DNA of 64,000 bases, taken from the NCBI GenBank assembly GCA_017849575.1, contig JAFIGV010000013.1, forward strand, positions 1 through 64,000. Reading direction: 5' to 3'. The position numbers and the translations under genes were made by a program. The stretch is from Flavipsychrobacter sp. (GTDB taxonomy: Bacteria > Bacteroidota > Bacteroidia > Chitinophagales > Chitinophagaceae). The notes beneath the pieces were generated by a model. It ran no database searches and had not been told where the DNA came from. It worked only from the letters and a program-made list of their open reading frames with translations. Within the stretch, counting starts at the first letter, position 1; the number at the start of each line of letters is the position of its first letter. Positions 32,557 through 42,553 of the stretch are shown piece by piece.

Positions 32557-33837
32557 TCAGTTAAAAATAGCTAGTGTGTAATTCGATTTTCCTTTCTGAA
32601 TCAAAAGGTAACGCTCATTGAGCAAGTGCTCCGCTGTCAACTTAAAATCCGGAGCGGATACTTTTTCTTTGTTCAGGCTAAGACCACCATTCTGAATCAT
32701 TTTCCTGGCTTCTCCTTTTGATGAAAAGACTTTCTGCTCCGCCAAAAAATTCAGAAGATCGAGACCTTCGCCCTCCAGTGTATCCTTTACCCCCGTAACC
32801 TGCGGTACTCCATCCATCACTTCAAGCAATTGCTTTTCATTGAGTGAGCGCAATGCTTCTACCGGTGCCTGACCAAACAATATTTCCGATGCTTTTTGAG
32901 CAAAGGAAAGCTCTTCGGCGCCGTGCACCAAGGTGGTGATTTCTTCCGCTATTGCCTTCTGCAACTTACGCAGGTGCGGCGCCTGTCTGTGTTCTTCAAT
33001 CATCGTATTGATCTCCCCAACAGACCTGAATGAAAAAGAAAGAATAGACTTTTCGGCGTCTGCGTCAGAAAGTTTGAGCCAATACTGATAAAACTGGTAA
33101 GGAGAAGTTTTCTCTGCGTCCAGCCATATCGTGCCGCTTTCGGTCTTGCCAAACTTCGAGCCGTCTGCCTTTGTGATTAGCGGGCTGGTCATGGCAAAAG
33201 CCTCGCCACTCCCCTTTTTTCGAATGAGCTCAGTGCCCGTTACAATATTGCCCCACTGATCGGCGCCGCCCATTTGCAGCTTTACATTTTGGCTATTGTA
33301 GAGGTAGTAAAAATCGTAGCCCTGTATCAGTTGATAGGTAAATTCTGTAAAGGAAAGCCCCGTCTCCAGTCGCTTTTGCACAGAGTCTTTCGACATCATG
33401 TAGCCAACGGTTATGTGCTTACCTACATCGCGGATGAACTCAAGAAAGGTATAGTCGCGCAGCCAGTCGTAGTTATTGACCAGCACAGCGGCATTGGGTT
33501 TCGACCCATCAAAGTCCAGAAACTTTTCGAGTTGCCGGCGCTGACCCGCAATATTTTTTTCGATGGTCTCACGATCCAGAAGATTACGTTCGGCAGACTT
33601 TCCGGAAGGATCTCCGATCATTCCCGTTGCGCCGCCCAGCAGGGCATAGGGCTTGTGCCCCGCAAGTTGTAAGCGGCGCAGCAGGGTAATTTGCAGCATG
33701 CTGCCCACGTGCAGGCTATCGGCAGTAGGATCGAAACCAATATAGCCGCTCGTCATTTCCTTTGCGAGTTGCTCTTCCGTACCCGGCATAATATCATGCA
33801 CCAGATTCCTTGCCCGTAATTCTTCAACGAGGTTCAT
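32557..33837 (-). CDS. tyrS: Tyrosyl-tRNA synthetase
   Basis: A 426-residue class I synthetase that attaches tyrosine to tRNA-Tyr. ATG 33837 begins the conserved [19 protein letters not shown]; the longer frame adds an unrelated leader. The HIGH-equivalent is [11 protein letters not shown], the tyrosine pocket is in [12 protein letters not shown] and [11 protein letters not shown], and the KMSKS-equivalent is KFGKTES. The C-terminal 65 residues are an S4-like RNA-binding domain ([24 protein letters not shown]). Length and motifs are those of the usual bacterial enzyme. Confidence 0.97.
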   Translation of the reverse strand: MNLVEELRARNLVHDIMPGTEEQLAKEMTSGYIGFDPTADSLHVGSMLQITLLRRLQLAGHKPYALLGGATGMIGDPSGKSAERNLLDRETIEKNIAGQRRQLEKFLDFDGSKPNAAVLVNNYDWLRDYTFLEFIRDVGKHITVGYMMSKDSVQKRLETGLSFTEFTYQLIQGYDFYYLYNSQNVKLQMGGADQWGNIVTGTELIRKKGSGEAFAMTSPLITKADGSKFGKTESGTIWLDAEKTSPYQFYQYWLKLSDADAEKSILSFSFRSVGEINTMIEEHRQAPHLRKLQKAIAEEITTLVHGAEELSFAQKASEILFGQAPVEALRSLNEKQLLEVMDGVPQVTGVKDTLEGEGLDLLNFLAEQKVFSSKGEARKMIQNGGLSLNKEKVSAPDFKLTAEHLLNERYLLIQKGKSNYTLAIFN

Positions 33838-34077
33838 CGAATATATTTTTGAAACGCTGCAAATGTAAGTTTTAGGGGAGAAAGCTGAAGGATAATTGAA
33901 TTGTCGATGCCTTCCGGCAAAATGCTCACTCACCCTACAACGCTTTTAAAAAATAGTCTTCGATATTGCATATTCTGAAAAATTTTCGGATAACCTAGCA
34001 TTCAATAGGGAAGAAAACCCAAGTTAGTATCTTGCCAGTAAAACCCTGATCAATCCGTCACCGGTAAAAAAAAGCTC

Positions 34078-34410
34078 ATGTCGAATCGTTGGGGAATACC
34101 AAAACATATTGAAGACCTCGTTCAGGCAAGAGATCTTGACTGTGTTTACTGCAGAAAAAAATTCGAAGCATTTGATACCAGCAGAAAAAGACGGAAAAGC
34201 TGGGAACATATTATAAATGATATTCGCAGAAACGGAGAAGATAACATTGCACTTTGTTGCATCTCCTGTAACGCCAGCAAAGGAAACAAAAAGCTAAAGG
34301 ATTGGTTACAAGGCAAATATTGTCTTACAAACGCCATCTCGCCGGAAACCGTTGCAGCGGTAGTGCAAAATCATTTGAAAGAACAGGCAGACAATCCGGA
34401 ATCAGGCTAA
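34078..34410 (+). CDS. Small HNH-type endonuclease-like protein
   Basis: A 110-residue protein with an HNH zinc-finger layout: Cys22 and Cys25 (CVYC), His44 in SWEHII, Asn56 in GEDNIAL, and a second CxxC in CISCNASKGNKK, where the SKG..K motif is typical of HNH proteins. Neither restriction-system nor phage genes lie nearby, so its role is unclear: DNA repair, defence or a remnant of a mobile element are all possible. It stands alone, convergent with the DUF4919 gene. Confidence 0.7.
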   Translation: MSNRWGIPKHIEDLVQARDLDCVYCRKKFEAFDTSRKRRKSWEHIINDIRRNGEDNIALCCISCNASKGNKKLKDWLQGKYCLTNAISPETVAAVVQNHLKEQADNPESG

Positions 34411-34422
34411 AAAACCACTAGG

Positions 34423-35130
34423 CTACTTTTCCGGTTTCTTCTTTTCATCATCACCAAAGAGCTTGTCCATAGCTGCAAAACAGCGTTCGGCATTGAAGTA
34501 TAAACCCTCCAGTCCATACTCATTTTTCTGCACTGTGAGATAGTCGTAGTGATCTTCCACCAATTGCTGGCTGCCGGCAAATTGTAAACCCAGTGCAGAA
34601 AGTGTGGCATACTCGTCGGCTACATTTACCACCGCCATTGCAGTTTCCAAAGTCTTGCCGTCTCCCGAGCTGATAATGGCATCGAAGATCACATCCATTT
34701 GTGCGCGACACTGTCGGTAAAGCATCTGTTCATTGATCTTTCTGCAGCTCACCGCTTTGTAATTGAGCGCCCGTAGTGCAAAGGGAAATTCCAGCAAAGC
34801 AGCATCTGCCAAACGGATCACCTTGAGATAGTCGTCATGCAACAATGTCTTTTTCCTGAGTACGGTTCTGATAGAATCTTCATAAGAACTACTTCCATAA
34901 GCATCATAGTTGTCCTGAAAGGAAGAACCATAGTATAAATGTCGCTTTTCATCCAGAGTGAATGAGGTATCTGCAGCACGATAACGACGAAGTAATTCCG
35001 GGTAGTAATAATGCGATTTGGGGTCATTTACTGAGCGTTCTATTTCGCGAAAATCAACAGGAGTTTTTTGCTGTGCCATGGCAAGAGAAGGAAAAATTAT
35101 TGCTAGAAAAAAAAGAATTTTCAGTTTCAT
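34423..35130 (-). CDS. DUF4919 exported protein
   Basis: A 235-residue protein with signal peptide MKLKILFFLAIIFPSLAMAQ. The mature part is helical, with the family-like phrases VNDPKSHYYYPELLRRYRAADTSFTLDEKRHLYYGSSFQDNYDAYG and CRAQMDVIFDAIISSGDGKTLETAMAVVNVADEY. I place it in DUF4919, found mostly in Bacteroidota; no function is known. It ends in a lysine/glutamate tail. It is divergent from the PorV/PorQ-like gene with about 165 nt between. Confidence 0.7.
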   Translation of the reverse strand: MKLKILFFLAIIFPSLAMAQQKTPVDFREIERSVNDPKSHYYYPELLRRYRAADTSFTLDEKRHLYYGSSFQDNYDAYGSSSYEDSIRTVLRKKTLLHDDYLKVIRLADAALLEFPFALRALNYKAVSCRKINEQMLYRQCRAQMDVIFDAIISSGDGKTLETAMAVVNVADEYATLSALGLQFAGSQQLVEDHYDYLTVQKNEYGLEGLYFNAERCFAAMDKLFGDDEKKKPEK

Positions 35131-35297
35131 GGATCGCGTGTTTGATCAATACGGCATTCTGCCCACACAATTTGAATATTTTCTTATGAATCACAAAATA
35201 TCGCAAGTATTTTCCCGTTCTGTTGACACAACTCACGCAAAGGCACAACTCATTTTTAAACCTTAATTTTATAAGCTTTATATAGTTCAACATTTAC

Positions 35298-36452
35298 ATG
35301 AGGTTCCAACAACTCACTGTTACCTTTTTGTGCCTGACAATCAGCACCTCGGCGCTGGCGCAAAGCCGTATCTACGTCAACGAATACCTCAATATCGGCG
35401 TGGGAGGCAGAGGTCTTTCTATGGCGGGCTCTCAATCGGCAAGCGCCAATGATGCTACCGCAGCCTACTGGAATACCGCAGGACTGATGAACATCAAGAG
35501 CGACCTCGAAGTGGGACTGATGCATGCAGAGTATTTTTCGGGCAATGCCAAATATGACTATGGCAGTATCATCAAACCGCTCAAAGACAAGAAACGGGTA
35601 GTGGGTCTTTCAGTGCTGCGCTTCGCCATCGACGATATTCCCAACACCATTGACTATGTACAACCCGATGGCTCATTTGATGAAAGCAAGCTCAAGTCTA
35701 TGTCTGCGGGCGATTATGCCTTCTTGTTGTCTTATGCGCAAGGGATAAAGCTGTTCAAAAATCCGGAGATTAAAACCAATATCGGCGGCAATGCAAAAAT
35801 CATTTACCGGCACCTGGGCACCATGGCAAATGCCTGGGGACTGGGTATCGACCTGGGGTTGCAGGCCAGCTACAAACAGTGGATGTTTGGCATTATGGCA
35901 AAGGATATCACCACGACCTACACCGCGTGGAGCTTCCATCTTTCTGACGAAGAAAAAAGAATTTTTTACCAAACCGGCAATGAAATACCAGTAAAGTCTT
36001 ATGAGGTAATGCTACCGCGATTCAATATTGGTGCAGCAAGAAATTTTTTAAAACCGGGGAAATCCATACAACTCCTGGCTGAGCTTGGCGTAGATGTAAC
36101 CACCGATGGAAAACGCAATACCCTGGCGAGCACCAGCACCTTTAGTTTCGACCCTCATCTGGGACTGGAAGCAAGCTATAAGAACACTATTTTTCTACGA
36201 GCAGGCATTGGTAATTTTCAGCGGGTACTTGATGATAACGACAGTCTGAATCAGAAGAAGTTTACCATTTATCAACCCTCCGTGGGCGTAGGCATCAAGG
36301 TGAGCAGACTCATTTTCGATTATGCATTTACCAGTCTGCAAACACAGGCTAATCCACTTTTTACCCATATCATTTCCATACGGGTACTTATCGATAAGCA
36401 GGAATTAAAAAAGAAAAAAGACACGCCCGCTGCCGAGGCAGAACCACAATAA
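35298..36452 (+). CDS. PorV/PorQ-family outer membrane protein
   Basis: A 384-residue outer-membrane barrel protein with signal peptide ending SALAQ. The beginning YVNEYLNIGVGGRGLSMAGSQSASANDATAAYWNTAGLMN is the characteristic FadL-like PorV/PorQ segment, followed by alternating barrel strands and a charged tail. In the T9SS, PorV shuttles cargo from the translocon to the attachment complex containing the C25 sortase PorU; PorQ has a related role. The next gene, 12 nt downstream, encodes a PorU-like peptidase, supporting that job. Which of PorV or PorQ it is cannot be settled by eye. Confidence 0.78.
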   Translation: MRFQQLTVTFLCLTISTSALAQSRIYVNEYLNIGVGGRGLSMAGSQSASANDATAAYWNTAGLMNIKSDLEVGLMHAEYFSGNAKYDYGSIIKPLKDKKRVVGLSVLRFAIDDIPNTIDYVQPDGSFDESKLKSMSAGDYAFLLSYAQGIKLFKNPEIKTNIGGNAKIIYRHLGTMANAWGLGIDLGLQASYKQWMFGIMAKDITTTYTAWSFHLSDEEKRIFYQTGNEIPVKSYEVMLPRFNIGAARNFLKPGKSIQLLAELGVDVTTDGKRNTLASTSTFSFDPHLGLEASYKNTIFLRAGIGNFQRVLDDNDSLNQKKFTIYQPSVGVGIKVSRLIFDYAFTSLQTQANPLFTHIISIRVLIDKQELKKKKDTPAAEAEPQ

Positions 36453-36464
36453 TGATACGCCGTT

Positions 36465-39400
36465 ATGAAATCAGTCAGACTACTTCTAATTTTATTGATC
36501 AGCGTGTTGACCACACATTTTGCGGTGGCGCAAAGAGGAAATGAGTGGATTGACTACAACAAATCGTACTGGAAAATAAAGGTGGGCGCCGAAGGCATCT
36601 ACCGGGTTTCGTTATCGGCCCTGCCGGGGGTACCTGCGGGCATTTCTGGCGCTAATTTCATATTGTTTCGTGGTGGTCAGGAAGTGCCGCTGCTGACGAC
36701 AACAAACGGCAGTATGAGCACCAGCGACTACCTCGAATTTTATGGTAAAAAAGCGGATGGCTCGCTCGACAAGTTGCTTTATGAGCAGCCTTCCTTTCAG
36801 CCCGATGATCGCATCAGCCTGTTTTCGGACACTGCGGTGTACTTTCTTACCTACGACAACCAGACCAACCACCAACGTTACGGACAAGCACCCAATAACA
36901 TTCCCGGTACCCCCCCGGCACCACAGGCATTTTGCATGGCCACTACCGGCAGCTATTTTCTGAGAAACTTTTGCGAAGGCCGCATCATCGTCTCTGGCGA
37001 GGCGATCCATCAGGCACTTTTTGATAACGCCGAAGGTTATGTGGACACACTGGTTCCTGTAGGCGCTCCTCTTAGCTATACCCTGCCTGCGCCAAATGCT
37101 GTAAATGCCCCGGTAAATGCAAGCTTTAACGGCTCTGTAGTACGGATGACTTTCGAAGCAAGTGTGGACAACATTAAAGTTTATCTAAACAATCAACAGA
37201 TAGCGGATTCGACGCTGCCCGTGGACGCTACAAAGCACTTTAGCCTTTCCGTACCTGCAGCGCTGGTGTCTTCCAGCAATACGATCTCCTTTACGACCAC
37301 TACAACGACCACCAAAACCAATGAATATGGTGTGTCTTATCTGGAGCTTCAGTACCCGCGCGACTTCAATATGAACAACGCGAGCTATTTCCGTTTCAGG
37401 CTTCCTGCCTCGGGCACCGCTCCCTACCTCGAATTTTCGGGCTTTTCTTCCGGCGGACAAGCACCGAGGCTCTGTGACCTGACGAGCAAACGCTGGTATG
37501 CCGGCGACCTGGCACAACCCGGAAAAGTACGGTTCTCTATTGACCCGGCTTTTACTGAGCGTGAATTCATTCTCTTCTCCGTAAATGGCTCTGAAGTAGT
37601 CAACATCACAGCCGCCATTCCGCATACTTTTCGCAACTTCAGGAATGCCAGCCAACAGGGCGACTATCTGCTCATTTCCCACAGCAGTTACGACGCGAGC
37701 GAAAATGGCCGCAACTACCTTACAGAATATAAAAACTACCGAAACTCGCCTGCCGGCGGAGGTTATCAGGCCACGATTGTAGATGTGCAGGAGATTTACG
37801 ATCAATTTGGCTATGGATATGACATTCACCCGCTCTCGATCAGGCGCTTTCTCAAATACGCTTTCGATAGCTTTTCGATAAAGCCTCGCTATGCCTTCTT
37901 TGTGGGAAAAGGACTGCTGTACAGAAAATACCGCACCTACCTACAAAACCCCGGCGCCTATCCCTACGCAGCCATCGTGCCTACTTATGGAGACCCGGGC
38001 TCTGACAATGATTTTGCAAACTTTCTGCCGAACAGAATGCAGGGAATTGCAGTGGGTCGATTCTCTGCCTGGACCCGCAAAGAAGTGGGAGATTATCTTG
38101 AAAAAGTAAAGTCATACGAATCTGCACTTGCCACAAGCTCCCTTCCTACCTTAGAAACAGAAGCCTGGAAAAAGATGGCTTTGCATATGGCCGGCGGCGA
38201 CACTAAACTGCTGCAAGACCTTTTGCTCGGCACGCTAAACATTTCGAAAGACTTGTTGGAAGACACGGCCTATGGTGGCGTTGTAACGACCATCAGCAAG
38301 AATACCGCCAACCCGATAGATATTGTGAACAGTCAGCGTATAGATAGCCTTGTAAATAGTGGACTTTCCCTCGTGGCCTTCAACGGCCACGCTACCTCAA
38401 ACGGCTTCGATTTTAGCCTGAAAGACCCGGAGACCTACAGCACGGTAGCAAAGTTTCCTCATTTTATTGCGCTGGGCTGCGATATTGCACAAATATTCAA
38501 CCTCAACAGTGCAGTGCGTACCCTAAGCGAGCGCCACTTGCTCACACCGGTGGGCGGTTCCATCAGCGTTATTGCCAGCAACAATGCACAGTATCCGGAT
38601 TTTCACAGGGTTTATCTGCCTACCTTCTATAACAGTATCACCAACAGAAACTATGGAGGAACCATTGGTCAGCATCAGGAGTATGCATACGATAGCCTAA
38701 GGCTTACCTACCTGAATTCCGAAAAATACTTCTATCACCTCGAAAGCCTTTTGCTGCAGGGCGATCCTGCCTTGCCTGTATTTGGCCCGGCCAAACCCGA
38801 TTACCACATTAGCTCCGGCCGGTTGTCCAGCATACCCGCAAATGTTACCAATACTATGGACTCGTTTACCTTTAGGATTGTAGCCTTTAACCTGGGCCGC
38901 GCGCTTCGGGACACGGTGAGCCTCAAAGTAGAGCATATTAACCCTGCGGGTGCCCTTACTGTACTGAAATCGATAAGGATAACAAACCTCTTTTTTAGTG
39001 ATACCCTTGAGCTAAAAGTTGGAATCAATGCGACCACAGACATAGGCCTGAATAAGTATCGGGTGACCATAGATGACAACAACCATTTTGACGAGATCAG
39101 CGAAGCCAACAATACGGGCACGCTGGATGTTTTTATTTATTCCGACAATCTTGTACCGATCTATCCCAGGGAGTTTGCCATTGTACATCAGACGCCAGTC
39201 ACGCTAAAAGCCTCAACCCTCAATCCTTTCCGTGCCATGGGACGATATAGGTTGCAGATAGACACCACAGAACTTTTTAACAGCGCTCTAAAACAAGAAA
39301 CCACCGTAAGCAGCAGCGGTGGTGTAATCAAGTGGAACGCTCCCATAGCCCTGATGGATAGTACCGTCTATTATTGGCGCACGACCTACGACAGTGCCGT

Positions 39401-41528
39401 GAATGGAAGTTTTCAATGGTCGAACAGCTCCTTTATTTACCTCGCAAACGGCTCCGATGGCTGGAATCAATCGCACTATTTCCAATACCTGAAAAACGCA
39501 TTCAACGGACTGGATTACGGCTCCGACCGCAGGTTTCGGTACCCGGTTGCCTACAATGAAGTGACCGCATCTAATGCCATCTACGCCGACCTGATACCCA
39601 ACTGGCCATGGAACACCGCCGATTTTGTAAAGGTAATGATGAATGGCACTGACATTCAACGACTGGGTTGCTATCCCTGGGATGGCACACTCCAGATCAA
39701 TGTATTCGACTCGGTAACCAACCTGCCCTGGAAGAACGACTCACTGAATGGCACTTCCGGCTCCTATCCGGTTTGTCTCAACACGAGAAATTACTACACT
39801 TTCGAATTTCCGATCAATACTCCGCAGGGCCGGGCCAATGCAGCCCATTTCCTCGACAGTATTCCTCATGGAGATTTTGTTTTGGTAAGAAACATCATCA
39901 ATCTGGGCCAGTATGATACAACCTTGGTCAGCGAATGGAAAGCAGACCCGGGAGCGCCGCTCTATCAGAGCTTCGTCAACCTGGGTTTTACGGAGATTGA
40001 CTCTTTCGATCGAATACGACCCTTCATTTTCTTTCGGAAAAAAGGAGATGCGTCCTATCCCGTATATCAGTATTTCGGGCAAACGATCCTCGATACCCTA
40101 GTGAAGACCTTTCAGTTACCCACGCTGAAACCCAACGGAAGTATGACCGGCGTAACCATCGGGCCTGCCAAAGCCTGGGAACAGTTGAAATGGCGCTATT
40201 CTTCTAATCAGAATCCACAAAATGACCGGCCCACGGTTCAGATTTACGGACTAAACAACAATAATAGCAGCACATTGCTATACGATGGCATTGCCAAAGA
40301 CACAAGTCTGAGCTTTATTGATGCTGCTACCTATCCAAACATCCGGCTGGTATGGAATAGCCTCGATTCCATAGACCTTACGAGCCCGCAGCTTGATTAC
40401 TGGCGGGTAATGTATAGCCCCGTGCCGGAAGCTGCTTTAAATCCCAATGCATGGTTTGTGTACAAAGACAGTGTGCAGGCAGGTGAGTTTGTCGATTTTT
40501 CTGTGGCTATTGAAAACCTCACCGAATTACCTATGGATAGCATGCTGGTGCGGTACAAGATCATTGACGGAAACAACAACTCGCATGTACTCTCAGAAAT
40601 TCGGTATAAAAAACTGCGGGGAAATGATACGCTGCATGCAGGCTTTAGCTTTGATCCACGAGGATATGGCGGCAATAACTACTTTTTTGTAGAAGCCAAT
40701 CCCGACAACGATCAACCGGAGCAATACCACCCGAACAACCTCGGATACCTTCCGCTTCGTGTGGAAGTCGATCAACGGAACCCCCTTATCGATGTAACCT
40801 TCGATGGTGTACATATTCTTGACCGCGATATTGTATCGGCAAAGCCCTTCATTAAGATCGTGCTGCGCGATGAAAACAAATACCTCAAGTTAGATGACAC
40901 CTCGCTGCTGCAGCTAAGACTGCGCTATCCTTCGGACGTTGGTAGCAGCAGAAATGTGAGCTTCGACGGTAGCATCTGTAAATTCGTTCCGGCACAAAAC
41001 GCCGCAGAAAATAACCGTGCGATTATTGAATTCAGGCCCGACCTACCGGAAGAAGGAATTTATGAACTGTATGTGAATGGTAAGGATAAGACGGGGAATC
41101 AGGCAGGAAGTTCGGACTATCAGATATCTTTTGAAGTGGTGCACAAATCTACCATCACCAATGTCCTCAATTATCCTAATCCTTTTTCCACTTCTACCGC
41201 CTTTCTGTTTACGCTTACCGGTGCCGAAATACCGACTCAGTTTAAGATACAGATCATGACGGTGACCGGTAAAGTAGTTCGGGAAATAACCCGGCAGGAG
41301 ATTGGGCCGATACACGTTGGCCGCAACATCACGGAATACAAATGGGATGGCCGCGATCAGTATGGACAATTATTGGGCAACGGTGTCTATTTTTATCGCG
41401 TAGTTACATCCATAAACGGCAACAGTATCGAGCATAGGGCAGATATGGACCTGAACAATTCTGCCGGTTCAAATCAGGTAGATAAGTTCTTTAAAAACGG
41501 ATATGGTAAAATGTATATCATGCGTTAG
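36465..41528 (+). CDS. Very large C25-family cysteine peptidase, PorU/PorU2-like sortase
   Basis: A 1687-residue exported protein with signal peptide ending AVAQ. An N-terminal beta-rich region (GNEWIDYNKSYWKIKVGAEGIYRVSLSAL) resembles the gingipain/PorU prodomain. The C25 catalytic dyad is visible as His642 in FNGHATSNG and Cys672 in ALGCDIAQ. Long beta-sandwich repeats follow. The C-terminus has a FlgD-like fold (YKWDGRDQYGQLLGNGVYFYRV). PorU removes the sorting domain of T9SS cargo and attaches the cargo to lipopolysaccharide. At about 1700 residues it exceeds classical PorU (about 1100-1300) and better fits the longer PorU2-like group. Likely cotranscribed with the PorV/PorQ-like gene. 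Confidence 0.75.
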   Translation: MKSVRLLLILLISVLTTHFAVAQRGNEWIDYNKSYWKIKVGAEGIYRVSLSALPGVPAGISGANFILFRGGQEVPLLTTTNGSMSTSDYLEFYGKKADGSLDKLLYEQPSFQPDDRISLFSDTAVYFLTYDNQTNHQRYGQAPNNIPGTPPAPQAFCMATTGSYFLRNFCEGRIIVSGEAIHQALFDNAEGYVDTLVPVGAPLSYTLPAPNAVNAPVNASFNGSVVRMTFEASVDNIKVYLNNQQIADSTLPVDATKHFSLSVPAALVSSSNTISFTTTTTTTKTNEYGVSYLELQYPRDFNMNNASYFRFRLPASGTAPYLEFSGFSSGGQAPRLCDLTSKRWYAGDLAQPGKVRFSIDPAFTEREFILFSVNGSEVVNITAAIPHTFRNFRNASQQGDYLLISHSSYDASENGRNYLTEYKNYRNSPAGGGYQATIVDVQEIYDQFGYGYDIHPLSIRRFLKYAFDSFSIKPRYAFFVGKGLLYRKYRTYLQNPGAYPYAAIVPTYGDPGSDNDFANFLPNRMQGIAVGRFSAWTRKEVGDYLEKVKSYESALATSSLPTLETEAWKKMALHMAGGDTKLLQDLLLGTLNISKDLLEDTAYGGVVTTISKNTANPIDIVNSQRIDSLVNSGLSLVAFNGHATSNGFDFSLKDPETYSTVAKFPHFIALGCDIAQIFNLNSAVRTLSERHLLTPVGGSISVIASNNAQYPDFHRVYLPTFYNSITNRNYGGTIGQHQEYAYDSLRLTYLNSEKYFYHLESLLLQGDPALPVFGPAKPDYHISSGRLSSIPANVTNTMDSFTFRIVAFNLGRALRDTVSLKVEHINPAGALTVLKSIRITNLFFSDTLELKVGINATTDIGLNKYRVTIDDNNHFDEISEANNTGTLDVFIYSDNLVPIYPREFAIVHQTPVTLKASTLNPFRAMGRYRLQIDTTELFNSALKQETTVSSSGGVIKWNAPIALMDSTVYYWRTTYDSAVNGSFQWSNSSFIYLANGSDGWNQSHYFQYLKNAFNGLDYGSDRRFRYPVAYNEVTASNAIYADLIPNWPWNTADFVKVMMNGTDIQRLGCYPWDGTLQINVFDSVTNLPWKNDSLNGTSGSYPVCLNTRNYYTFEFPINTPQGRANAAHFLDSIPHGDFVLVRNIINLGQYDTTLVSEWKADPGAPLYQSFVNLGFTEIDSFDRIRPFIFFRKKGDASYPVYQYFGQTILDTLVKTFQLPTLKPNGSMTGVTIGPAKAWEQLKWRYSSNQNPQNDRPTVQIYGLNNNNSSTLLYDGIAKDTSLSFIDAATYPNIRLVWNSLDSIDLTSPQLDYWRVMYSPVPEAALNPNAWFVYKDSVQAGEFVDFSVAIENLTELPMDSMLVRYKIIDGNNNSHVLSEIRYKKLRGNDTLHAGFSFDPRGYGGNNYFFVEANPDNDQPEQYHPNNLGYLPLRVEVDQRNPLIDVTFDGVHILDRDIVSAKPFIKIVLRDENKYLKLDDTSLLQLRLRYPSDVGSSRNVSFDGSICKFVPAQNAAENNRAIIEFRPDLPEEGIYELYVNGKDKTGNQAGSSDYQISFEVVHKSTITNVLNYPNPFSTSTAFLFTLTGAEIPTQFKIQIMTVTGKVVREITRQEIGPIHVGRNITEYKWDGRDQYGQLLGNGVYFYRVVTSINGNSIEHRADMDLNNSAGSNQVDKFFKNGYGKMYIMR

Positions 41529-41529
41529 C

Positions 41530-41578
41530 ACCCGGCGTGTATTGCTGCAAGGGTAGTGCCGGGTTACGCCTGTTTTGT
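41530..41578 (+). terminator. Possible terminator after the C25 peptidase gene
   Basis: ACCCGGC (41530-41536) pairs with GCCGGGT (41558-41564), 21-nt loop, followed shortly by a T-rich tract. Confidence 0.45.
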
Positions 41579-41632
41579 TTTTCAGAAATTGTTATTATCT
41601 TTCGCTATCGTCACTAAAAATATAGAAGAGCC

Positions 41633-42499
41633 TTGAAACGGATTTTACTTTCTCTGCTGTTGATGCTTCCAATGATTGTACAGGCGCAAAAACACCACGA
41701 AATAGGGTTATTTGCGGGGGTTAGCAACTACTACGGAGACCTTCAGGACAAATGGTTCCCAAGCTATGGATATAAGCCCAATGCAGGTATCATCTATAAA
41801 TACTTTCTGCACCCCAGAATCGGTATCAGACTGGGAGCGAACTATACCAAACTCACCGCTGCAGATAGTCTTTCAGACATACCGGTAAAAAAGGCCCGTA
41901 ATCTTCGTTTCGAGACAGGACTTTTCGAAGTTCATGCCGGTTTGGAAATAAACCTACTGGCTGTAGATATCGATCGTGCCAAGGTAAGTCCATACATTTT
42001 TGCCGGTATTGGCGTATTTTACTACAACCCTTATACAGACGGTGTAAATGGAGAAAAGGTTTACCTGCGACCGCTGAGTACGGAAGGACAGGGTATTCCT
42101 ACTTACCCCGACAGAAAAGAATACAGTTTGGTAAACGCATCCTTTCCCATTGGCGGAGGACTTAAGTTCTTTGTGGGTAAGACCCTCATGATCACAACCG
42201 AAATCGGATTCCGCTACACGACTACCGATTATCTTGACGATGTGAGCAGGTCGTACGTAAACGCAGACACTCTGTTTGCTTATCGCAGTCAGCAATCTGT
42301 TGATTTGGCATTTCGTGGTGATGAGGTACCAGGCTGGGATGGCAACTATAAAAACTACAAAGACCAGCGTGGTGACAGCAAGGCAAACGACTGGTATTGG
42401 TATGGAGGAATATCTGTAGCCGTATATTTCAGCGCCTTTGGTAATGTTGCAGACTATTGGCAAACCAAATGCCCTTCACTTTTTGGACGCAGGAAATAA
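41633..42499 (+). CDS. DUF6089-type outer membrane beta-barrel protein
   Basis: A 288-residue protein with a TTG start (41633) opening a signal peptide ending IVQAQ. The mature part reads as an eight- to ten-stranded barrel of the OmpA/DUF6089 kind: HEIGLFAGVSNYYGDLQDKW, IGIRLGANYTKL, LFEVHAGLEINLLAVD, VSPYIFAGIGVFYYNPYT. The family is frequent in Bacteroidota, with no defined function. It is in the same direction as the T9SS genes, about 100 nt after the C25 peptidase, and ends at a hairpin terminator. Confidence 0.7.
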   Translation: MKRILLSLLLMLPMIVQAQKHHEIGLFAGVSNYYGDLQDKWFPSYGYKPNAGIIYKYFLHPRIGIRLGANYTKLTAADSLSDIPVKKARNLRFETGLFEVHAGLEINLLAVDIDRAKVSPYIFAGIGVFYYNPYTDGVNGEKVYLRPLSTEGQGIPTYPDRKEYSLVNASFPIGGGLKFFVGKTLMITTEIGFRYTTTDYLDDVSRSYVNADTLFAYRSQQSVDLAFRGDEVPGWDGNYKNYKDQRGDSKANDWYWYGGISVAVYFSAFGNVADYWQTKCPSLFGRRK

Positions 42500-42522
42500 T
42501 ACCAGAGATATAAAGCATATTT

Positions 42523-42549
42523 AGTAGCCGCTCCATGGGCGGCTATTTT
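42523..42549. terminator. Intrinsic terminator between the DUF6089 and comB genes
   Basis: TAGCCGC (42525-42531) pairs with GCGGCTA (42539-42545), followed by TTTTG on the plus strand. Confidence 0.65.
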
Positions 42550-42553
42550 GCGT

